From the NCBI GenBank assembly GCA_902795625.1, contig CADBLW010000093.1, forward strand, positions 1 to 8,565: 8,565 bases of DNA, given 5' to 3'. The notes under the pieces were generated by a model, which saw nothing but the letters and a program-made list of their open reading frames with translations, had not been told where the DNA came from and did not search any database. Positions within the stretch are counted from its first letter, which is position 1, and the number at the start of each line of letters is the position of its first letter. This stretch comes from an uncultured Lachnospiraceae bacterium (lineage in GTDB: Bacteria; Bacillota; Clostridia; Lachnospirales; Lachnospiraceae). Below, one piece after another: positions 1 through 6,466 of this stretch. The translations under genes were made by a program, and so were the position numbers.

Positions 1-536
1 CCGTACTCGAAGCGCTTCGGATCTACCTTTGTCGCTAACTCAGCGCTGGTCAGGAAGTCGTTTGTAACACTCACCATATACTGTTTACCTGCTTTTTCCA
101 CCAGATAGTACGCCGCAGTATTTTCGATCTGGTCAACCATGTTGTGAATGCCCGGCTGAACGAAGAAATCGACGACGCGGGCGAGCGCGTTCATCTTCTT
201 GTATCGGATCAGCGGGTAGATGGCGTCGGCGTCTTTGTACTTGGCGTAACAGGCAGCGTCCTTCTTGCTGCGGCACCGGCCCACCTTCTGATAATTGTCG
301 AGGTTGATCGGCTCCTTAAACTCATTAAAACTGAGCTGCTCATCATCCGCCAGCAGATAGTCCGTGCTGACTCCGAGAAGCTGCGACATCGCCTTGAGGT
401 TGTTGATGTCGGGCATTCCCTTGTCAGATTCCCATTTTGCGATCGCGGAACGCGACACACACAGTTTCTCCGCGAACTGCTCCTGCGACAATCCTGCCGC
501 CTTTCTTGCTTCCTTAAGTTTGATACCGAATGTCAT
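1..536 (-). CDS. XRE-family helix-turn-helix transcriptional regulator (partial, C-terminus beyond the left edge)
   Basis: A sequence-specific DNA-binding regulator; its target genes and ligand are unknown. The open frame starts at the ATG at 536-534 and runs without a stop to base 1, giving 178 complete codons. Residues 5-60 form a classic Cro/C1-type HTH: GLSQEQFAEKL (15-25), then VSRSAIAKWESDKGMPDI (27-44), ending LLGVSTDYLL (53-62). After a short acidic linker comes a region that is not phage-repressor-like: a basic stretch with two cysteines (88, 96), then a part rich in aromatic and beta-prone residues, including AAYYLVEK (141-148) and QYMVSVTNDF (152-161). This could be a small sensory or oligomerisation domain; I do not recognise it by name. 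A strong AAGGAGGA ribosome binding site lies seven bases before the ATG. The gene has its own 160-base upstream region with a candidate promoter and two dyads, so it is probably transcribed separately and may be autoregulated. HTH assignment is sure; the role is unknown. Confidence 0.9.
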   Translation of the reverse strand, partial: MTFGIKLKEARKAAGLSQEQFAEKLCVSRSAIAKWESDKGMPDINNLKAMSQLLGVSTDYLLADDEQLSFNEFKEPINLDNYQKVGRCRSKKDAACYAKYKDADAIYPLIRYKKMNALARVVDFFVQPGIHNMVDQIENTAAYYLVEKAGKQYMVSVTNDFLTSAELATKVDPKRFEY

Positions 537-543
537 AATTAAA

Positions 544-551
544 TCCTCCTT
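544..551 (-). promoter_or_regulatory. Ribosome binding site of the XRE regulator
   Basis: On the minus strand this reads AAGGAGGA, a near-perfect Shine-Dalgarno, followed by seven bases and the ATG at 536. It fixes the start of the regulator gene and predicts efficient translation. Confidence 0.85.
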
Positions 552-582
552 GCGCTCACGGCGCGATGTTTTTTACGGCCTC

Positions 583-612
583 ATCATAAAGCCGCCCTTC
601 CGTGACACGCAA
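583..612 (-). promoter_or_regulatory. Candidate sigma-A promoter of the XRE regulator
   Basis: On the minus strand, TTGCGT (612-607) is followed after 18 bases by TATGAT (588-583). The -10 box matches consensus at five of six positions; the -35 matches well only in its TTG. Transcription would start near 576, leaving a leader of about 40 bases that includes the strong ribosome binding site. The -35 lies inside the dyad at 604-627. This is a consensus match by eye, not a measured start site. Confidence 0.45.
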
Positions 613-627
613 GCGACGAACCGTGTC
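604..627. promoter_or_regulatory. Inverted repeat overlapping the -35 box (possible operator)
   Basis: GACACG (604-609) and its exact reverse complement CGTGTC (622-627) are separated by 12 bases. The lower half-site overlaps the candidate -35 element at 607-612, so a bound regulator would be placed to block RNA polymerase. Six-base dyads with this gap occur by chance fairly often, so the call rests mostly on position. Confidence 0.3.
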
Positions 628-632
628 GGGAC

Positions 633-649
633 TGTTACGCTGCGTAACA
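633..649. promoter_or_regulatory. Perfect 17-bp palindrome, probable operator upstream of the XRE gene
   Basis: TGTTACGC (633-640), one central base, then GCGTAACA (642-649): an exact 8-bp inverted repeat. Its centre is about 65 bases before the inferred transcription start of the XRE gene and about 55 bases past the stop codon of the lipoprotein gene. The one-base centre makes it a poor RNA hairpin and there is no T-tract on either side, so it is more likely a dimeric protein-binding site than a terminator. The XRE protein itself is the obvious candidate ligand, but this is inference. Confidence 0.5.
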
Positions 650-668
650 AACCCTCACTTCCGCCATT

Positions 669-694
669 TTCCGTTGTTAAATTCCGTTTCCGTT
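669..694. repeat. Three short direct copies of TTCCGTT
   Basis: TTCCGTT occurs at 669-675, 682-688 and 688-694, just after the lipoprotein stop codon; the flanking copies extend to TTTCCGTTG (668-676 and 687-695). They lie upstream of the palindrome and candidate promoter of the XRE gene. They could be iterated binding sites or a chance low-complexity patch. Confidence 0.35.
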
Positions 695-696
695 GC

Positions 697-1152
697 TCAA
701 TTCACCGCAACCTCGCGCACCATACACTCCCCGAACGGGTCGATATATGCCTCGATCCGGGAGAGCGTCAGTTCATCGTAATAGAGCTCCTTTTTTCCGG
801 GAGTTCCCGATTCCTCCGACATGTCCTCCTCGACATAGACAAACTTCACTTCCTCGTCGCCCAGAAGATAGCTTCCGCAGATCGCATGCGCGAACGTGTA
901 GTAGCCTGCGCGCGAAGTCGCCTCGGGTCCCTTGATCACAAGCGCCTCCGGCATCGCCAGAAATTTAAACGGCCTCTGCGCTACGGCATCCGGCTCATTT
1001 TCCGCAAGCCACTTTGTGACATAGTCGCTGGCATTCGCCATAAGCGCCTGACGCCTGCCCTGATAGTCCTCCGCCAGATCGTCCATGCATCCGCAGAGCG
1101 CGAGCGCACAAAACGCCGCAAGCAGCATAATAAAGCCTTTTCTCAGTTTCAT
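697..1152 (-). CDS. Small predicted lipoprotein of unknown function
   Basis: A 151-residue protein with a lipoprotein signal peptide: basic start (KLRKG, 2-6), hydrophobic core (7-19), then the lipobox-like LCGC, predicting cleavage before Cys22 and attachment to the outer face of the membrane. The mature part is small and acidic, with an early YQGRRQALMANASDYVTKWL segment (30-49) likely to be helical. Later segments are beta-prone, such as VKFVYVEED (102-110) and SRIEAYIDPFGECMV (131-145). Cysteines at 92 and 143 could form a disulfide. I do not recognise a named domain. The start at 1152 has a GGGGG tract (1165-1161) eight bases upstream, sitting in the loop of a small 5-bp hairpin (GTATC/GATAC). 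It follows the methyltransferase gene by 53 bases with no clear terminator between, so co-transcription is likely. No functional inference can be made from its neighbours. Confidence 0.8.
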   Translation of the reverse strand: MKLRKGFIMLLAAFCALALCGCMDDLAEDYQGRRQALMANASDYVTKWLAENEPDAVAQRPFKFLAMPEALVIKGPEATSRAGYYTFAHAICGSYLLGDEEVKFVYVEEDMSEESGTPGKKELYYDELTLSRIEAYIDPFGECMVREVAVN

Positions 1153-1205
1153 TTCCGTATCCCCCGATACTCTAATTAATTTCCACAGTCAACTGACACT
1201 GTATG

Positions 1206-2681
1206 TTATGCATGATCAATGCGAGTGTCCTGACATTGTTTCTCCTCCTCCCGAAGCAGCAGCGCGACATTTTCAACATGCACGCTCCCCGGGAACTGGT
1301 CCACCGGCTGCACGCGCTCGACACGGTAGCCGCCGTCCGCGAGAATGCGAAGGTCGCGGGCGAGCGTTGCCGGGTCACAGGAGACGTAGACGATGCGCGC
1401 GGGCGCCATCGCCAGCATGGTCGAGAGCAGCTTCCCGTCACAGCCCTTGCGGGGCGGGTCGACGACGATCACGTCGGCACCGATCGCGGGGTTCTCCTTC
1501 GTAAGCCGCGGGAACACCTCCTCGGCCGCTCCCACGTACAATTCAGCGTTCTCAATTCCGTTGATCCGGGCATTTTCCTTAGCGTTCTCAATGGCCTCGG
1601 GAACGATCTCGACGCCGTACACCTTCTTCGCGGACCGCGCAAGGAAAAGGGAAATCGTGCCGATCCCGCAGTAGAGGTCCCACACGGTCTCCTCGCCGGT
1701 GAGGCCCGCGTACGCCAGCGCCGTGTCGTACAGAACCTTCGTCTGCACGGGGTTCACCTGGTAAAATGACATCGGCGAGATTTCAAAGCGCACTTCTCCG
1801 ATCCGGTCCGTGACCGACGCCTTCCCGAACAGCGGGATCAGCCGGTCACCGAGAATGACGTTGGTCTTCTCGCGGTTGACATTGAGGCAGAGCCCGACAA
1901 CGCCGTCAACCGTCTGCAGGCGCTCCCACAAAAGCTCGGGCTTCGGGATCTTCGTCCCATTTATGACAAGACACACGACGATCTCGCCGGTGGAAAAGCC
2001 CTTGCGCATCAGCACATGGCGAACAAGTCCCTGCCCGGTCTCCTCGTCGTAGGGCGCAGCCCCGCTCATCGTAAAATACTCCCTGACTGCCGCCAGGATC
2101 TCCTCATGGCCCGGCCAGAGCATTCCGCAGCACGAAGTCGGCACGATGCGGTGGCTGTGGCCCGCATAAAATCCAATGACAGCGTCTCGCTCCTTCGGAG
2201 ACGAACCGCCCGCCTTCGAAGATGCCTTCCCCGCCGCTACAGCGCCTTCAGGAGAAGGCTTCCCTCCGTTCGCCGGTCCAACCGGGAACTGCCCCTTGTT
2301 CCGGTATGCGCGGGGCTCCTCCATGCCGATGATCGGCAGCACGGGCACATCCGCAAAGCCTCCGATCCGACGGATGCAGTCCTCCACCTTCTTCTGTTTC
2401 AATTCCAGCTGAGATTTATACGAGAGATAAGAGAGTTGACAGCCGCCGCAGGAGCCCGCCACGGGACACTCCGGCATAACACGGCCGGGCGCGGGTTCGA
2501 GGATCTCCTCCGCCTTCGCGATGGCGTATGTCTTCTTTGCCTTTATAATGCGTGCTCGCACAGTGTCGCCCGGAACCGCCTTAGACACAAAAAGAGTGAA
2601 CCCGTCGACATGACCGATCCCCTCTCCTGTATCGCTGATATCTTCGATTGTAACCGGAACGATCTGGTTTTTCGTAAACAC
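1206..2681 (-). CDS. rlmD: 23S rRNA (uracil-5-)-methyltransferase, RumA/RlmD family
   Basis: Uses S-adenosylmethionine to methylate C5 of a uridine in 23S rRNA. E. coli RlmD acts at U1939; Firmicutes RlmCD enzymes modify U747 and U1939, so the exact site is uncertain. Numbering from the GTG at 2681 (491 residues): TRAM RNA-binding domain about 3-60, four-cysteine [4Fe-4S] site Cys72-x5-Cys78-x2-Cys81 plus Cys184 or 185, SFYQVNP (305-311), SAM loop DLYCGIGT (335-342), DPPRKG (408-413), nucleophile Cys435 in VSCDPATLARD, and the likely general base Glu470. Start choice: GGAAAGGA lies seven bases before the GTG at 2681, and translation from there opens directly into the TRAM domain, as in family members. 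The frame also extends to a GTG at 2738 (510 residues), which has only a weak ribosome binding site and adds an unstructured-looking leader. Odd: residues 135-166 are a Gly/Ala/Ser/Lys/Pro-rich insertion. The C-terminal tail after Glu470 is slightly long. Confidence 0.93.
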   Translation of the reverse strand: MFTKNQIVPVTIEDISDTGEGIGHVDGFTLFVSKAVPGDTVRARIIKAKKTYAIAKAEEILEPAPGRVMPECPVAGSCGGCQLSYLSYKSQLELKQKKVEDCIRRIGGFADVPVLPIIGMEEPRAYRNKGQFPVGPANGGKPSPEGAVAAGKASSKAGGSSPKERDAVIGFYAGHSHRIVPTSCCGMLWPGHEEILAAVREYFTMSGAAPYDEETGQGLVRHVLMRKGFSTGEIVVCLVINGTKIPKPELLWERLQTVDGVVGLCLNVNREKTNVILGDRLIPLFGKASVTDRIGEVRFEISPMSFYQVNPVQTKVLYDTALAYAGLTGEETVWDLYCGIGTISLFLARSAKKVYGVEIVPEAIENAKENARINGIENAELYVGAAEEVFPRLTKENPAIGADVIVVDPPRKGCDGKLLSTMLAMAPARIVYVSCDPATLARDLRILADGGYRVERVQPVDQFPGSVHVENVALLLREEEKQCQDTRIDHA

Positions 2682-2688
2682 GCCGACA

Positions 2689-2696
2689 TCCTTTCC
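2689..2696 (-). promoter_or_regulatory. Ribosome binding site supporting the internal GTG start of rlmD
   Basis: Reads GGAAAGGA on the minus strand, seven bases before GTG 2681-2679. No comparable site precedes the upstream in-frame GTG at 2738, so this site decides between the two starts. Confidence 0.6.
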
Positions 2697-2771
2697 GGCC
2701 GGGTTTCCCGACACCTTCTCAACCTGCTCCGAATGCACCTGTACCCGCAGCTGCAGACCGCCTCGCGGCCC

Positions 2772-3716
2772 TTACACTTCCGTGATCCGGATGTTCGATT
2801 CCAGCAGCTTCTGGAAACCGAACCACCCGTTCGTCGTGCCCTGGCTTCCGTCGCGCATCAACTCCCTGAGAGTCTCCATCTTCGCGTCAAGGTTGTCCGC
2901 CATGGAAAGCGCAAGCGCCTCACACAGCGCGGGCTTCTTCGGTGAACCGAACTCCAATTCCCCGTGATGCGCGAGAATGCAGTGCTTGAGCTCCGCCGCA
3001 AGGGTCTTCGGAAAATCAGGGATCGTCTCTATTTTCCGACCGATCATCTCCGTCCCCATGTAAATGTGGCCGAGGAGGTTGCCCTCGTCGGTGTAATCAT
3101 TTTCCGGGAAGGAGGACAGCTCCTTGAGCTTGCCGATATCGTGGAACATGGCCGCCGTGACCAGAAGATCGCGGTTCAGGATCGGATAGTGCTGCGCGCA
3201 CCAGTCGCAGATCTGCGTCACGCTCAGCGTGTGCTCGAGAAGACCGCCGATAAACGCGTGATGCACCATCTTGGCTGCGGAGTGCTTGCGGAACATGTCG
3301 AGAAACGCCTTGTTCTCGAAAAATTCACCGAGCAGCTTCCGCAGGTGCGGCTGCTTCACGGACTGCACGAATTTGCCGAGCTCCGCGAGCATCTCCTCCA
3401 CATTCCGCTCCGTGCACGGCATGTAATCCGAAGGGTCGTACTCGCCCTCGCTCGCGCGGCGCACGCGCTTGACATTCAGCTGCAGCGCCCCCTGGAACGA
3501 AGTGACCTGCCCATCGATCTTGATGTAATCCATCGCCTCAAAATGCTCGATGCCGTTGTTGAGCTCCCAGATCTTCGCGTCGAACGTGCCGGTCTTGTCC
3601 TGCAGAGACAGGGCCATGTAGGACTTGTTCGCTTTGGTTTTCAGGTTTTGAACCTGCTTGCACAGGTACACCTCCTGGACCATTTCCCCCTCATACAATT
3701 CTTTCAAATATCTCAT
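2772..3716 (-). CDS. yhaM: YhaM-type 3'-5' exoribonuclease (OB-fold plus HD domain)
   Basis: A cytoplasmic 314-residue exonuclease, the usual length for the YhaM/Cbf1 family. Known members are Mn-dependent and trim RNA 3' ends (single-stranded DNA has also been reported as a substrate). An N-terminal OB-fold (about 12-90) includes SYMALSLQDKTGTFDAKIW (32-50) and the core KIDGQVTSFQGALQLNV (66-82). The HD phosphohydrolase domain (about 148-282) carries the metal ligands His162 (LLEHTLSV), His192-Asp193 (MFHDIGKLKEL), His250/His251 (ILAHHGE) and Asp274 (MADNLDAK), so it looks catalytically intact. The C-terminal GTTNGWFGFQKLLESNIR (293-310) is also typical of the family. The ATG at 3716 has AAGGAG seven bases upstream, and that site is made of the final Lys-Glu codons of the PDZ gene, whose stop is four bases before this start, implying translational coupling. 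It ends 90 bases before the preferred rlmD start, in the same reading frame. Confident assignment. Confidence 0.93.
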   Translation of the reverse strand: MRYLKELYEGEMVQEVYLCKQVQNLKTKANKSYMALSLQDKTGTFDAKIWELNNGIEHFEAMDYIKIDGQVTSFQGALQLNVKRVRRASEGEYDPSDYMPCTERNVEEMLAELGKFVQSVKQPHLRKLLGEFFENKAFLDMFRKHSAAKMVHHAFIGGLLEHTLSVTQICDWCAQHYPILNRDLLVTAAMFHDIGKLKELSSFPENDYTDEGNLLGHIYMGTEMIGRKIETIPDFPKTLAAELKHCILAHHGELEFGSPKKPALCEALALSMADNLDAKMETLRELMRDGSQGTTNGWFGFQKLLESNIRITEV

Positions 3717-3720
3717 TCCT

Positions 3721-5013
3721 CTACTCCTTCCGGATCTTCAATTCGGCTTTCATTTCCTGGTCGCCGCGGCGATACACGATCGAAACCGACTCCTCGTCCT
3801 CGCTCTGGCGCAGAAGCATATTAAACTGGCTCACAAAATACAGGTCATTGTCCTCGAAGCTGACCAGGATATCCCCCTTGCGGAACCCGGCTTCGTCCGC
3901 GGCCGTGCCTTCAAAAACTTCCGTGAGCAAAATACCGTTCTTAATCCCGAGTTTCTTGCGGGTCGCACTGTCCATATCGGTCAGCATCGCGCCGAAGGAC
4001 ACCGCCTTGCTGTCATTCATCATGTCGTTCAGCAGGTTACCGATACTGTTGATGGAGATAGCCCGGATGCAGTTGCTCTTGCCGAAGGCCTCCGTGATAA
4101 TGCCGACCACCTTGCCGTTCGCGTCCAGCGCCACGCCGAACGCGCCTTCATTGAGCGACATGTTGGTCTCCATCAGCTCCAGCGAATTGTCGCGGATATA
4201 GACCGTCTCCTTCTCCGAGGTGATAAAGCCGACGTCCACTGAGCGGCTGCGGCCGTTCACGTAGCCGATGGCCACGAGCGCCGAACCGATATCACACTGC
4301 GCCGAATCGCCGGTGGTCACTACGGAAATGCCGTCCTTGTCGTAATCGCTCATCTCCTTGTTGGACACCGCGATCACCGCGAGGTTGACCTCCTCGTTGC
4401 GCCGCACGACACGCGCGTCGGCAGTGATGCCGCGGTTGAAGGTCACGATCAGATCTTCATACGCCTTGTCCAGCGCGTCATTGCGTGTCAGGATCAGGTA
4501 CTCCGCGCTGTTATCCCCGAAAATGATCCCCAAAAATGTCCTGCTCTCCGCGGTCTTGGCCCCGAACACGGGATCGGTCACATAGCTCACCGCCGCGACT
4601 TCCACGATGCAGGGGTTCAGCGTTCTCGCCGTTGCGCGGACACCCGCGTACAGCGACTCCAGCGCCAGGAACGCGGTCGGATCGAGGTCCGGCTCCACGG
4701 TCCCCGTGATGGTCGGAGTAGTCTTGTTCGGGTTCACGTCGACCGGAGTCTTGTTGTCCCCGCCGTTCATGATGTCCGAAGTCAGCTTGAAGGTGATGGA
4801 CGCGATCGCGCCGAACAGCGCCGCGCCGAAGATGACCGTGAGGATGACCGTAAGAATTTTCCTGCGCCGCAGGCTTCTGTTCTGCGGGGTCTGCTCCTCG
4901 TTGATAACACCGTAGCTGTCGGCCGCGTCGTATCTGCCGTCAGACATATCGAAAAATGATTTTCTGTTTTTCTTGTCAGTCGATCTTTTGAATATACCCA
5001 TTTCGATCTCCAT
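3721..5013 (-). CDS. Membrane-anchored HtrA-like PDZ protein with a degenerate catalytic triad (predicted pseudoprotease)
   Basis: A 430-residue protein with a cytoplasmic basic N-terminus, one transmembrane segment (about 53-74), a Thr/Pro/Asn-rich linker (85-112), a trypsin-like domain (about 135-330) and a PDZ domain (about 338-428; GILLTEVFEGTAADEAGFRKGDI at 360-382). The protease fold landmarks align well with HtrA/DegP, but the triad does not: the TNxHV histidine position is Asp179 (LTRNDAL), the SDIAL aspartate position is Asn210 (VNLAVIAV), and the GNSGG serine position is Phe292 (NEGAFGVAL). Active proteolysis is therefore unlikely; a sensor, scaffold or peptide-binding role is inferred. 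It follows the histidine kinase by 52 bases and leads into yhaM with a four-base gap. Two starts are possible: ATG 5013 (AGGA six bases upstream, inside a hairpin) and ATG 5001 (GGAG six bases upstream, outside it); the longer is given. Fold assignment is confident, inactivity fairly so. Confidence 0.88.
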   Translation of the reverse strand: MEIEMGIFKRSTDKKNRKSFFDMSDGRYDAADSYGVINEEQTPQNRSLRRRKILTVILTVIFGAALFGAIASITFKLTSDIMNGGDNKTPVDVNPNKTTPTITGTVEPDLDPTAFLALESLYAGVRATARTLNPCIVEVAAVSYVTDPVFGAKTAESRTFLGIIFGDNSAEYLILTRNDALDKAYEDLIVTFNRGITADARVVRRNEEVNLAVIAVSNKEMSDYDKDGISVVTTGDSAQCDIGSALVAIGYVNGRSRSVDVGFITSEKETVYIRDNSLELMETNMSLNEGAFGVALDANGKVVGIITEAFGKSNCIRAISINSIGNLLNDMMNDSKAVSFGAMLTDMDSATRKKLGIKNGILLTEVFEGTAADEAGFRKGDILVSFEDNDLYFVSQFNMLLRQSEDEESVSIVYRRGDQEMKAELKIRKE

Positions 5014-5016
5014 GCT

Positions 5017-5031
5017 GCGTCCTGCGGACGC
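5017..5031 (-). promoter_or_regulatory. GC-rich hairpin over the ribosome binding site of the PDZ gene
   Basis: The transcript reads GCGUCC-GCA-GGACGC, a perfect 6-bp stem with a 3-base loop. The AGGA that would serve ATG 5013 is split between the loop and the 3' arm. The GGAG serving the second ATG at 5001 lies outside. There is no following T-tract, so it is not a terminator. It could tune translation, select the second start or stabilise the downstream mRNA. Confidence 0.45.
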
Positions 5032-5065
5032 TTTGATTCATCGGAAAATGTTGCCTGCGCCGCGG

Positions 5066-6460
5066 TTACTCCACCGCTTTCGCCAGACTGAACACAAATT
5101 CCGTCCCCACGCCTTCCGTGCTGCTCACCTTGATGTTCTCGTTGTGAGCCGCAATGATCTGTTTCGTGATGGACAGACCCAGGCCGGTTCCACGCTTGTC
5201 CTTGCCTCGCGACAGGTCGGTCTTGTAGAACCGCTCCCAGACCTTGCTGATGCTTTCCTTCGGAATACCGATACCGGTGTCCCGCACGGAGACAAGCACC
5301 TTCTCCCTGCGCTCCATGACCGATACGTAGATGATCCCGTCCGGATGGCTGAACTTGATGGCGTTGTCGATCAGGTTGTGAACCACCTGCTGGATCTTGC
5401 CCTTGTCCGCGTAGACGATCAGCGTATTTTCCGGGAAGGAAAGGCGGATCTTCAGGTTCTTCTGCGAGCATTTTCCTTCAAATGTCATTGCCGACTGCTT
5501 GAGCATCTTCGTGATGTCAAAGTTCGTGAAGGAAAGATGCACGCCCTTATTTTCAAAGTTACTCAGATCGAGAAGGTCGTTTGTGAGGTTCGCAAGGCGG
5601 TCGGTCTCAAACAGAATGATGTTGAGATACTTGCCCTGGATCTCATACGGGATCGTCCCGTCCTTGATCGCCTCCGCGTATCCCTTGATGGATGTCAGCG
5701 GCGAGCGGAAGTCGTGACTGATGTTCGCGATGAAGTTTTTCTGGTACTCGACCAGGTTCGCGTGCTGATCCGCCAGCAGATGGATCGCGTTGGCGAGGTC
5801 TCTGTACTCATCGCGGGTGTCGATCTTGATCTCGTGATCAAAATCACCGTTGGTGTAATGCACGACCGCCTCCTGGAGGGTGCGCACATTTTTCGTGTGG
5901 TACATGGCAAATCCTGCCCACAGCGCAGTGCCCATCACGAGGAACGCCAGTGCAACGAGGTCGATCAGGAAGATAAGCCTCTTCGCGTCGGCAATGATCT
6001 TGTCCCAGGGCTTGCTCACGACAACGTAGCCCCAGATGTCCGTGCCCGAGAGCACGGAATCCACGGCAAGCCCGCGCTTGCCTGTGTAGAGATCCTTCAC
6101 CTCGGTCTTGCGGTTCCAGTTCTGGTCAAGCACCGACCGCGGCACATAAGATCCGACCATCTCCGGCTCCGTCGACATCAGGATGCTTCCCTGCTGGCTG
6201 ACGATCCAGATCTCACACTCGATCATCCTGCTCACGGACAGCAGCTGCTGCTGGAACATTTCACTTGTAAGACCGGCGCTTCGGCTCTCCTTCACGTACT
6301 CCACGGAGATTTGCCGGCTCTCGTCCTGCAGTCGCCTGCGGTGCTCGTTCTCATACTCCTTGCATGCCAGCCGGTATCCGATCAGATTGAGCGACAATCC
6401 GACCAGGACAAGCACCACCACCATGCACAGGAGATATTTCTGCCATATCTTGTTCTTCAT
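5066..6460 (-). CDS. Sensor histidine kinase (HAMP-HisKA-HATPase_c)
   Basis: A 464-residue membrane sensor kinase, the partner of the response regulator encoded just upstream. Two transmembrane segments (about 9-31 and 161-185) flank an extracytoplasmic sensing region of about 130 residues, followed by HAMP (about 186-237), the HisKA dimerisation helix with phosphoacceptor His249 in NISHDFRSPLTS (246-257), and an HATPase domain with N box NLIDNA (362-367), G1 DTGIGIP (394-400), F box WERFYK (408-413) and G2 GTGLGLSI (424-431). All catalytic motifs are present. HAMP runs straight into HisKA with no room for a PAS domain, which argues against a full WalK despite the HtrA-like neighbour. The ATG at 6460 is six bases after the regulator's stop. 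Its ribosome binding site is weak (AGG, 11 bases away) and the bases before the ATG are TCCTCC, so translation probably depends on coupling to the upstream gene. The stimulus is unknown. Confidence 0.93.
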   Translation of the reverse strand: MKNKIWQKYLLCMVVVLVLVGLSLNLIGYRLACKEYENEHRRRLQDESRQISVEYVKESRSAGLTSEMFQQQLLSVSRMIECEIWIVSQQGSILMSTEPEMVGSYVPRSVLDQNWNRKTEVKDLYTGKRGLAVDSVLSGTDIWGYVVVSKPWDKIIADAKRLIFLIDLVALAFLVMGTALWAGFAMYHTKNVRTLQEAVVHYTNGDFDHEIKIDTRDEYRDLANAIHLLADQHANLVEYQKNFIANISHDFRSPLTSIKGYAEAIKDGTIPYEIQGKYLNIILFETDRLANLTNDLLDLSNFENKGVHLSFTNFDITKMLKQSAMTFEGKCSQKNLKIRLSFPENTLIVYADKGKIQQVVHNLIDNAIKFSHPDGIIYVSVMERREKVLVSVRDTGIGIPKESISKVWERFYKTDLSRGKDKRGTGLGLSITKQIIAAHNENIKVSSTEGVGTEFVFSLAKAVE

Positions 6461-6466
6461 GGAGGA

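Noticed and set aside
633..649. The palindrome as a terminator for the lipoprotein gene
   Set aside because: With a single central base the hairpin would lose its inner pairs, and no run of T follows in the reading direction.
1153..1205. TTGACT in the gap before the lipoprotein gene as a -35 box
   Set aside because: The hexamer 17 bases downstream is TATCGG, a poor -10, and the implied start would fall at or after the ribosome binding site. Better -10 sequences are at the wrong distance.
1203..4242. Several plus-strand frames of about 190-310 codons opposite rlmD, yhaM and the PDZ gene
   Set aside because: They are antisense shadows of clearly recognisable minus-strand genes in GC-rich DNA. 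The ones checked for phase share codon boundaries with the sense gene, and their Arg/His/Leu-rich products match no family.
4782..5471. A 229-codon minus-strand frame overlapping the kinase C-terminus and PDZ N-terminus
   Set aside because: It is an out-of-frame reading across two genes whose own frames hold the kinase G boxes and the transmembrane anchor; it is not evidence of a fusion.
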